Notes under the pieces: model-generated
Databases searched by the model: none
Told to the model about the DNA's origin: nothing
Seen by the model: only the letters and a program-made list of their open reading frames with translations
Made by a program: the position numbers and the translations under genes
Assembly (NCBI RefSeq): GCF_947179165.1
Contig: NC_077240.1
Location: 6,746,001 to 6,810,000 of the forward strand
Length of the DNA stretch: 64,000 bases
Direction: 5' to 3'
From: Solanum dulcamara
Lineage: Eukaryota; Streptophyta; Magnoliopsida; Solanales; Solanaceae
Shown here: piece after piece, positions 34,601 to 46,600 of the stretch
How positions within the stretch are numbered: the stretch's first letter is position 1
How the letters are laid out: the number at the start of each line of letters is the position of its first letter

Positions 34601-37600
34601 CTCTTTTGAGTACAAAAGTTTCTTCTAGTATGTTATGTGCATGTAATTGCGCAACTCAAATTTATGGTCGATTATCAGCTCACATACACAAAACATCATA
34701 ATTCATAAAGAATATCTAGTTTACCGATTTGACAAATCCAATGCTATAGTCCAATTTCTTGACAATGCACACTCCTATTCACTTTTATTTCCTGAAATTT
34801 AAATTGTTAATATCTCATAAGAGTTTTTTGTACTACTGAGTAACTATTTCTTTTTTTAAATAAAAATATGCCACAAAATTATTCCACTTGACTATGAGAA
34901 GTAAGTTGTGTTTTTGCTTTCTTTGAGCCAAGGGTCTTTCGGAAACAACCTCTCTACCTAGCAAGGTAAGAGTAAGGTCTGTGTACTCTCTACCCTCCCC
35001 AGACCCCACTTGTGAGACTATACTGGGTATGTTGTTGTTGACTATGAGAAGTAAACTTTTCACATAAAACTGAATAGGGCAAGTATTTAGCATTCACATG
35101 AATACAAAGCTTCTAAATATTTCTTTCATTTTCGTAACACTCTAATTGTTTGTATGATGATGACATGAGTTGAACTTAAATGGAGAAACATGGTCAGTGA
35201 GCAAATAGCTGATCCGACTTGTTTGGGACTGAGGCGTAGTAGTTGTTTTTGTCTTGACATTCTAGTTTATTGGGTTTATTAGTATTTTGGAGTAGTTCTA
35301 TTTTTGTCAGTAATGGTGAAAATTTTGTTATTAATTTTGATTTCTATTTATGAAGAGAACTCTTGACTAAGATTGAAAACTGGGAGTCACTAATATAATT
35401 CTTCTGATATTTCTTTTCTTATTTTAGAGTGCATGAAGGACGGAAGTCATACCAGTTTCAAGATCTCTCCCAGCTCCATGATGAGAGAATCTTGTGCATT
35501 GCTTCTGGTGGAAAACACCCTGTTCTTAGATGGGAGAATAATATGGCATGGCCTGGAAAACTAATTTTGACTGATAGGGCCCTTTACTTCGAGGTACTCA
35601 CTAATAATTATATCTTCCAAAGAACTGTGTAAAGGTCTCATGAGATGTCCTAACTCATCACTGTTGAAAAAAATATCTTTCTTGTAATGCAATTTCTTCA
35701 TTCTTGAGTGTAAACTTTAGTTGTAGTTCCTTTTGAGTCATGAAAATTGAGGCAAATGGATAATGATATTCTTTTGATTTGGCTGGTTGAACAGCTTGCA
35801 TATAATCAATCCTTGTGTCTTGCAGGCAATTGGTTTGATGGGAAAAAGAAATACATCAAGATTGGATCTTACAGGAGAAGGTTCACGCATAAAGAGAACA
35901 AGAGTTGGGCCGCTGGGCTTTGACTTTCTAGATTCTGCTGTATCTGTCACTTCAGGCCCTCAGTGAGTAAGCTTCTCCAACCAATCCCATGTGGACTATA
36001 TCATTTCCTTTCTGTTATACTTTGGACATAACTTTCGTTGGCATCTCCCAAGCCTTAAGTAGAGCCTCAAATTAGTTCCACTACTTCATGACAGTACATA
36101 CATTTAATGGCCACCTGTCAATTGTTTCAGGTTAGTTAAAGATCACAATTCACAGATATACAACGTTCCATCCTTCGAACAAATAGCTTTCCAAAAGTTA
36201 GTGCTGCTCACTTTTACACTTCTTCCTGTTTTATCACATCTAGGATAGACCATAGTTATTATCTGATAGAGACAAAAGAAGGGTTTGCCTGTGTCAACCA
36301 TCTTTTTTTTTGTATGAAGTAAGAAATTTTATAAAATAGGCATCAAGAAGGTGCAATAAGTACAAAAGAGGGGGAAGGAGAAGTCAGCTTGGTACAAATA
36401 GTGCCAAGCTAGAGCAAAAGAGCTGACAAAATCCAACAAGTTAATAGGGCAATCTACAGTGGCTAAATCTGCTAACTATATAACCATAAAAGACATCTAG
36501 CTTTAAGAGTGCGGTGAGGAGTTGATAGCCCATCAAAGCATCTGCGATTCGTCTCTGTCCAGACACACCAAAATATACAGGCAGGGATCATCTGCCAGAC
36601 TTTCCTGTTGGATTTGTCAACTTTCATTCGAGGCCAGCATTCATTGACTTCTCTGATACTATGTGGCATTGTGGCATAGTCAAGCTGCGTCTAAAAATGG
36701 AAATGAACATGTGGCAAATGTCTGCCGCAACTGGACAGTGTAGAGAAACATGTCTATTGGATTCTGGTTGTTGGCGGCACATGTAACAGCTGTTGCCAAC
36801 CTGTATCCTTCTTCTATTGAGGTTGTCTAGTGTCAACATGATTCATGTAGGGCTATCCAGCTGAAGCAGATTATCTTCGGAAGTTTTTTTTTTTCCAGAT
36901 GTATTTCCATGGCCATTTGTTAATGATTTGAATAGTGGAGCAAAAATGAGAGTAACCTGCCTTCACTGAGTAGGGACCATCCATCCACGTAATGCTATCA
37001 GCATTGTCTTGACTAACTGAGTAACCTTCCAGTTTAGCCAATAGACTTATCAAATGAGGAATTTCCCAGTCTTGGAAGTCCCTTCTGTACTGAATTGTCT
37101 TGCCAAAATTCTGAGAGATATCTGATAGAGATCTGGGAATTAGTTCATTAGGATAGTCCCCTGTAACCACATGTCTTTCCAAAACCTGATGTTGGAGCCA
37201 TTTCCCAATTTAAAAGAGGTGTCAGAGAAAATTCATTTCAAAGCTTCGTGATGTTTTTCCATGGCCCAATTCCATGTGGTCTTCTTGATAAATTGGTGCA
37301 CCAGTGGTCCTGACTCCTGAGAGCCATGATTTTCATTTACCACCTCTTTCAATAAGGCCCGTGTCAACTATGATTGTCTATAGTGAACAAGAAGATCCAG
37401 ATTAAGAGGAGGAACCGGTTCATCTAATCTTACCTTGAACCATAACAGAATTTGACCTCTTTTTCTTCATTTGATAAGTACAAATCTGATTATAGTACTG
37501 ATAGATATATGTGGTTTGCGAGCTATTGCATAAGACTGGGGTTTTTACCCTGTGCACACCTAAAGGGTAGCGGCTCTGAGTTTCCCTTGTCATAAAAAAA

Positions 37601-40600
37601 AAAGAAGATATATGGATATATTATTTAGGATATTCACTTGAACAAAGCAAACAAGATTTAAATCTGCAGGGATTTTTGAGTTGTCTTGCCTTGAATTTAT
37701 CACAAAGCATTCTAACTCCGCACCTTGAATTTTTTTTCTTTTAAACCCTTGAGAGTGAATTCATTCTGTTACAGACTTGAATGGAAGAGACTAAACTAGG
37801 AATTCAAGCGCTTAGTAAAATCTAAAGTCCTTGAGAAAATTTCATAGTTCAGTTTATCTTAGTTCTTCTCAAAGCTTGCTTGAACATAGATTATACGATG
37901 CAGGAATTAGGGAGCGCAACACACTTAATAGATTAAGGATACAGACTTATATAGTCCTGACTAACGTATCAAGAATGCACTTCCCCCTATTTTAGCGAAC
38001 AAACTAACTTTTCCCGGTCTTCCGAAACTTGATTACTCATGCAACTTTTCGCATTACAAAAACACCTTATTCCAGAAGTCATCATAACTATCTTCTTCAT
38101 CAAAAAAGTCATCATAACTATTTTTTTGTATACGGATGCATGTAAAACAAACAAGCTACTATATGCTGATGGGAAGGGAATGGTCTGGTTGTGATTGGGG
38201 CTGTAATTTTGTTTTTTAAATGTTATATTATTCCTTATAGTATTTTACTGATAATAGAGGTATTATTTTGACTTCCTCAACCTTTCCTTCCATTAAAAGA
38301 AACCAGGAACCATAGATGAGACAATCCCATTTAGGACACAAGGAAGTAGGCCTGAAAATGCTCCACTACATCGTAACTATGGATGACAAAATTGGCCCAT
38401 GGAAACATTGACCCATTCACATTTGTTACCTCAGCCCGCCTAATTCAGCCCATCTAAAAGTTGGGTTAATATGTGGCCCAAATTGACCCATGAGAAACCT
38501 TGTCAAAATAATTTATAAAGGACTATTTTTCATTTGATATGTTATATATAGACATAATAAACAAAAATGTCTTATTAAGTAAGAAAGAAATTATAAGAAA
38601 ACAAACAAAGACATTAAAATTTGTAAGAGATGGGCGGGTTGGGCTATATGAACCATCATTCAGCCCATTTTGACCCAATCCATTTCAGCCCAAGTAACAT
38701 TTGGGTGGGTTAATGACGACACCCCTGATCCTAACTTCAAGCTTCACATATCCATGCCAATCTGAAAAGGAAGTACTATGACTAATCACCAAAATTATTA
38801 TATGACTAAATAGTAAATTGCATCTGATCTGAATCGTTATATCTCTCGATTTATCTTATCAGGTACTTTGTCAAATTGATTTCGGCCTTGGGGACAAAAA
38901 TCTTCCCAAGTTTCTTCTTTATCCCAATCAATGCAGGCAAATTTCATGCTTTGATTGGAGCCTAGATTTGCATGTTAGACTTGTTGATCATAAAATCGTT
39001 TGTCTTCCCCGTGTTTGTAGTTGACTATGCAGGTCCTCTGACTGGAAGTAAGAAGGTTATGTTCTATTCGTTTATTTTCCTTCTGTAGCTTGTTTGGATG
39101 TAAAGTTCTCCCTGCAACATCCTTCTGGAGAGCTAGTTATCATTTAATTTATGTGCTTTGATTTTGAATTTTCTTATGTTTCATGTTTTGATTAAGAATG
39201 GGATGTTGCTATATGAAATATCCAGCTTTTTTATTTTAGCTGAAAAAAATTGCTTGTTAATATATTATGTTCTAATTTATTGTACTCATATCAGGTTGGA
39301 TACATGGGTATTAGAATTTGTCGACTTTGGAGGAGAAATGAGACGGGATGTGTGGTGTGCATGCATCAGTGAAGTAATTGCTTTATACAAGTTCATACGA
39401 GAATTTGGTCCCGAGGAAGGTGATCAATCAGTATACAATGTCTATGGTTCCCAGAAAGGGAAGGCAAGAGCAATTTCGTATGCTACCAATGCTGTAAAGA
39501 GACTTCAGGCTCTTCAATATTCTCGAAAGCTCTTGGAGGAGCCAACTAAATTGGTTCAGTTCTCATATTTGCAAAATGCACCTTATGGTGATGTCGTTCT
39601 ACAAACTTTAGCAGTCAATTGTTGGGGTGGACCATTGATTGCAAAAGTGACTGATCAAGAGTATCAATCAAGGGAATCTCCTGGATCCACGAATGATGCA
39701 ACAGAAAGTAGTAGTTATGTGTTTGACATAGATGGAAGTGTGTACCTGCAGAAGTGGATGAAGTCTCCATCATGGGCTTCTAGTGCTTCACTTGCTTTTT
39801 GGAAGAACCCGCGATCGAAACGAGGGATAGTTTTCAGTAAAAATCTTGTTGTCGCTGATATGAATTTGATGGAAAAAGCAGCATTGATATGTAGAGATAA
39901 ATATCAAGTAGTAGAGAAAACGCAAGCCACAATTGACGCTGCAATGATTGAAGGGATACCTAGTAATATTGACCTGTTTAAGGTTATCTAATCCCTTTCC
40001 TTTCTGTTGTTTCTGTCCGCAATTTTTTCTGATTTTTGGATTGATTAGTCTGCATTTATGCATCTCGTAACTCCAGAATAATTAAACAACCTTTTGTAAA
40101 AATGATCATGTGTTTAAACACTTAAATGCTTGGTTATTATTAGGGCAATAACATGTTATATTCTGTAAGATTGCTATTCTGATAGGACTTGGACTAAAAT
40201 AAGAAACTTTTAGAAAATAGAAATACATAGAAATTTAACTAATGTCTGAAGGAAACTTTTAATATTCGTCAAATGTAAGCTCAGACTTGGTTTAGAATTT
40301 TCTACTTTGTTGCCCGGAGTTTAGTGTTGAGAGGTATTTCATTGTTTGTGATCCATCTAAGTCCTTATTTTGCTATTGTCCTATGTTAGTATGGGAGACA
40401 AACTGGGTACCTACAATAAGCATCAAGAATCTTTACGTATAAACATGTCCTGCAATATTTGTTTTTTTCGGTACAAAAATCATCACTTATAGTTGCTTAG
40501 GATTACTTAAGACTTTTGCTATTTTTTTACGCAAGATAGGCAGAAATGTTGATACTATCTTGTGCTCAGCAAAATTATAGAAGCCTCACCGTACCTGAAG

Positions 40601-43600
40601 GTGTGGTCTAGCGGTCGATGAAGTTAGAACAAAGACTATGGGAGGTCGTCAGGGTTCAAATTTCATAGAGGGAAAAAAAGTTGGGTACTTTCCATTGCTA
40701 AAGTCTTGGTGGACAAAGTTACCTAATACCTGTATCATGGGAAGATACAGTTAACCAGTGAAATAATGAAGGTGCACACGAGCTGGTCAAGTCACAGCCT
40801 TTATAAAGTTTAGAAAAATAATTATAGAAGTCTCACTAGTTATAGCTATTGTTACTGTTTCACGGACGATGTGCTTGTGGTTATGGCTTAAAATCAGGCT
40901 GCTTTTCTTCTTTCTTTTCTTTAGAACTGAAATTTCTAGGAAGTTACCCTTACTACAAAAAAAAGAACTGAAATTTCAAGGACTTCACTTCACTTGGATT
41001 GGGTGTTAAACCATGACGACACAATATCTAGCCAGGGCTTACTTTTCCCTTCAAGAAGGAAAAAGGGTAAAAGTTCAACCATGATTTAGATAAGGAAAAA
41101 GACCAGCCATGATTAGCTAAAGAAAAGAAAACGACCTTAAAAGCTCGTACCAAGATTTGAAAGGTAAGTATAAATCCATGGTCTTAAATTGTTGATAATT
41201 TGAGCCTCAACCAACCTAGATGAATTTGACCGACTCACTCATAATTGGCTTATGGCCTGGGAGGCAATACTGTTTGGAAACACTAGACTATAAAGACTTC
41301 CATTGGCACATTTTCGTCATAAAATAGGAATAATTGTAATTATTGCAATCATCTATCATTTCACAGTGACTATGGAAGAGGACTGGACTCGGAGCTTAAT
41401 GTGAAAGGGATGTGTATGCTGAAGATGTGTCATTCCTGTCTACCTCTCCTAAAAACTGCTATAGCCAAACTCTCACACCTCCTAACTGGTGTCTCCGCAC
41501 ACCTCATCTTCACATGCCCGGATCACCTCGGCGTCGCTTCCCTAGTAGGCCACTCCCACTTTGTCTTGTATAACTTCGTTCATAATCATGTCTCTCATAG
41601 AATGCCCGCACATCCACCTGAGCATCCTTGTCTCCGTTACCTTCATCTTTTGAACGTGGGCATTCTTGGCGGGCCAACACTCTGCCTCATACAACACTGT
41701 AGGTCTAACTACCGCTCTGTAGAACATGCTTTTAAGCCTTGATGACACATGCTTATCACACAGTATCTCAGACATGAGCTTCTATTTAATCCATCCATTC
41801 CAATACGGTGAGCGACATCATCGCCGTGAATTATAGACCCCAAGATACTTGAAACTTCCTCTTTTGGATATAACTTGTGTATCAATCTTCACTTTCACCT
41901 CTTATTCATGCGTAACGTCACTGAATTTATATTCCATGTACTCAGTTCTAGTCCGGCTTAACCTGAAACCTTTATATTTTAGGGATTGTCTCCAAACTTA
42001 TCGTTAACTCCACTACGTGTCTCATCGACGGTCGATCAATATTATGCCATCTGCGAATAACATACATCACTGTGCGTCCCCTTGAATAGTCCACGTCAAT
42101 TCGTCCATCACTTAAGGCAAATAGAGATGGGCTAAGGGCTGAACCCTAGAATAACCCCGTCATGACCAGGAAGTGTTCTGAGTCACCACCCACTGTTCTT
42201 ACCCAAGACAAGAACTGATACTGTTTGCTGTTTTTCTTTTAAGAATTGGCTACAAAGCTTAAATCTGAGGGTTACAAGTTCAGCCTTGTTTTATGTTGCC
42301 TGTGTTTTTCTAATTCTACATGTTAACTCTTTTATCAGTAATATTGATTATTAATTTTCTTCCCCTATCTTGGCAGGAACTTGTGTTTCCTTTAACAATT
42401 ATGGTAAAAAACTTTGAGAAACTTAGGCATTGGGAGGATCCCCTATTAACTGCCTCTTCTCTTGCACTCGCATATACAATTATATTCAGGTAAAGTGCAT
42501 TGTGGTATGTTGAGAAATTTACTGGCATCGGCCATCAGTATTTGGTTTGCCTGTACACCTTAATGTTTACTGAGACATATGGACCTCTAAGTCCAAATGA
42601 ATATTTGCTTGTCTCTGGAGAGAATTCTGGTGAATAAAAATTTCATTACTGGTCTTCATGGTTTTTATCTTTTCTGGAACCATATGAACTTGCAATCTCC
42701 TGGGGTTGTTGCTATCTTGCAGTCAACTTTTATGTTAGATTTATGCTAATTAAAGAGGCCGTTTAAGTTGCCATTCTAAACGTCCCAAATGGTTTTCACA
42801 GCTTTGTCATCTAAATTAACCAGCTTCTGAAAATCATATTCATATACAATTCTGAAGAGTGAAGAGCTCTTTCGCAGGTTGCGGAGGTTCATGTGAAATC
42901 TACATTGTGTTGTACTCTTAAATTCTCGCCCATCTGTGTGCATTTGGAAAAATATTACATTGTATAAGTTTCAAAGACTGTGTGTTGTTTTAGAGGATTA
43001 TGTACAATGTTCAAGAACCTAATTAAACTGTTTATATTTATAATATCTTTACTTATCATTTTAAAAATAAAAAGAAGGATAATGTACAATGTGCAGTGAG
43101 TATGACAGATGAATATCTATACATAATAAGGATGGATCGTGGTAATTTGTTGCTGATTGTTTTTGAGCATGGTCCTGAAGTTATTCTTTGTGTGGTTAGT
43201 TATCTGTCGTAATTACATTGAGTTTCTTGACACTCTGTTTTCTGGGATCAGGAATATGCTATCTTATATTTTACCAGCAATGTTAATGGGCTTGGCTGCT
43301 GGCATGTTATTACTTAAGGGGCTCAAGGAGCAAGGCCGGCTTGGAAGATATTTTGGAAAAGTAACCATACGTGATCAGCCACCATCAAACACACTACAGA
43401 AAATTATTGCAGTCAAAGAGGCCTTGCGTGAAGTTGAAAAGTATCTGCAGAGCTTGAATGTGTCGCTGCTCAAGATTCGAGCAATTATTCTTGCTGGCCA
43501 ACCTCAGGTACTTCCAATCTAACCCAGGTTGCACCAAAATAGGTCTTTATCACTTTCAGTGACCAAAGAAGAACCGGAAAATATGCCAATGATAGGCTTA

Positions 43601-46600
43601 AGATGTGTGCTACTGACATGCATGCTAAGGACCGCTAAAAATAGCTTAGGAGTGTGAAACTTCTTAATAGCCCCAGCAAGAGTAGATGCCTTCTATTATT
43701 TGATTCATGATAGCTACTTTGAAAAGATATTAGATCAAGTAAAGTAGATAGATTATGTGAGCCTTCTCAATTCCCTCCTTAATAGCAGAGACATTAATCA
43801 AATATTTCTGTCAAAAAATATTGATGGACGATTGGAACTAGTTCTAGTATATTATTATGTCCTAGAGTGGGGTTGCTCAGGTGATATATCTTTTCATTCT
43901 GAACAAAAATGCAAATTACTCTTAATGTTCTCCATCTATCTCTGTAATGAAGTAAATATTATTCTATTCAATTAATCTATTTGTTAAATTGGTTTAAATC
44001 CAACAGAAAAAAACCTATGTGAATTTTTCCCATTTGCCTAAGCCTTGGCAGGCAAAACTACCTATGGTAGGAGGTAGCAAAGGATCCAGTTGAGTCGAGG
44101 TGTGCACATGCTAGCCTGCACACAGCCGTTAACAAACAAAATAAAAGAAAAATCTGTCTTTAATTCTTTTATGTGGTTTTGACATACTTATTAGTGAATA
44201 TTTTTCTTAAAACCATATCATTCTTGATGGGCATTTGTGAATATACCTCAATCCCCTTGTCCTGTTCCACTCATCATCACAAAAACCTGAAAATACCGCA
44301 ATCCCCTTGTCCAGTTCCACTCATCATCACAAGAACCTTCCTCATCCCCTTATCTCCTTCTAGAAACTTGTTTGGGTCAACTCCTGCTCCCTAACCTGGT
44401 TTTGAACTTCATCACATTCGAGATTATGAACACTCAAAACTTCCCGAATCACATTCGAGATCATGAACACTCAAAACTCCCTGAGCTTGTTGGATATAAT
44501 CTTGGTGACGGGCATAATCAGTTGCTCACAACTTGAATTTTATTATTGCAAATTAAGGACCCGTTTCGGTCTTATAATCTTGATCACTCACTTGTTTCTT
44601 GCTTCAGCAACACTCTTTACTTAGCACTCACTCTTGTTTTCTAACTTGCTTACTTGCTTTAAGCACTTGCTTGCTTTGAGCACTCCTACAAATCAAATGG
44701 ACTACCTCTATTTATAGGAGGTGATGGAAGAATCTAGAGAGAGATTTACTACTATCTTCTAGAACATTCCTAACTATATTTTTTCTAGATACACTCTAGA
44801 ATTCTACCAAGGACATGACCTTAGATAGGATGGTGTGGAGGACCCATATTAGGGTAGAAGGCTAGTACATAGTCTCGTTATTCTTCCGTATTAGTAGGCG
44901 CATTAGCGCAATATAATTTCTTGTGCTCTGACTTCTGTTATTATCTATTACTTTCTGTACTTTGATTACTCTATTTTATCTGTGTCGCTTTCTTTATTTG
45001 CTTTCCCATATCGCTTTGAACTTCTTAGCCTTATCTGACCTCTTTTTATGCTTCTATTGAGCCGAGGGTCTCTCGAAAATAGCCGTCCTACCTTGATAGG
45101 AGCAAGGTCTGGGTACACTTTATGCTCCCCAGACTCCATGTTGTGGGATTTCATTGGGTTGTTGTTGTTATACACTCTAGAATTCTCATTCTAGAGTTCT
45201 CCTTTCAATTGTCTACAATTCTTGAATATTCTAGATTCCTCTTGACTTGTCTTAGATAATAATAATTAAGTTGGTGATGAATGCTTAACACTCCCCTTCA
45301 ACACCAACTTAATATTTTCTTTGCGTCCGTTGTGAGCGATATCTCAAACTCTGCAAGCATCATGCCGTCTATGCCCTTTGAGGATCTCCACCTTCGTCAG
45401 ATTATTCTGATCCCTACTATTTGAAGCTTCTTCAAAGGTAGTAGTCTCTTTCATGTTAACCACCTTTGCTAGTGCTACATCTATATACTTGATGTTAGGA
45501 CGCATCAGCCGTGTAAACCTCCTTAGTCGCGATTGTGGTGCTTCTTGGACTTCTTCTTGCAATACATCTGGTGTTTCACAAGCTTCAGTTTGCCATAAAC
45601 TCTTCTTTTCCTTTTGTGGAGATACCTCCTGGTTAGATTCTATCTTGCTCCCTTGTTCTACTTCGTTGAGCTTATCTTGCAGCTTTTGCTCAAGAGCTAT
45701 TGAGTCTGGTAGTGTGACTTCTTTGTACCACCATGTTGGTGTTTCTTCAAATACCACATAAGTTGTCTCGGTTGGCATGCCATACATTGTCTCTAATCTT
45801 CTTCCCTTCATGATTGGCGAGCTTGTTGCTTTCAAGCTTTGATATACCTTAACGTCATCTGACCCGAACACAACATAGTTTCCTGAAGCTATTAGCTGCG
45901 ACACAGATAATAAGTTCTTCTTCATACCTGGAACATGGTAGATATTTTGAAGTTCCACTTGTCTTGAGTTGTGACAAGGCACGAACACCATCTTGTCAAT
46001 GTAAGTTATTGACATTCTTGAATTATTTGTCGTCGCCACTACTTGATTGTCTTTATACTTGCTAATGTTGATAAGCTTTTTCTCATCACCGATCACGTGA
46101 TTGGTGCATTTCGAACCAACGATCCAATCATGCTCATAATCAACCAGCTTCTTACTTACACTTGTAAGTGCAAGCTCCTCTTTTTCGTTAGGGTGAGAGA
46201 TGACAAACTCTTCATGTTGATTATTTTCTACAATTGCATATGAGGTCTCGAAGTCACATTCTTCTTCTTCATCTTGTTGGTTTTGAGAAGAAGTAGCTAT
46301 GTTACCTTCAACTTTCTTGTACCAGCAATCTCTGGCGTAGTGTCCTTTCTTTCCACAATTATAGCACTTCTCGGTTTGCTGTTTGTTGAGGCTTTGGTTT
46401 GCCTGCTTGTTATGTTGCTCATTTCTTTGATATTAATTTTTCTGGTCTCCCCCTGGACGTGAGCTTCTTCCCTTATCCCGTTTTCGGTAACCTTGCTTTT
46501 TGCTAAAGAGCGCCTTATCTTTATTTTTTTATAGAGAGGCTTGATAATGGCTTCTCCAAATCTTCTTCATTTGCCAACAAATTTTCCAACTCAGATAAAG

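Noticed and set aside
41401..41742. Plus-strand open frame of 113 codons
   Set aside because: Opposite strand of the RTE reverse-transcriptase fragment.
45453..45761. Plus-strand open frame in intron 10
   Set aside because: Shadow of the minus-strand copia frame, which has recognisable gag/protease-type blocks.
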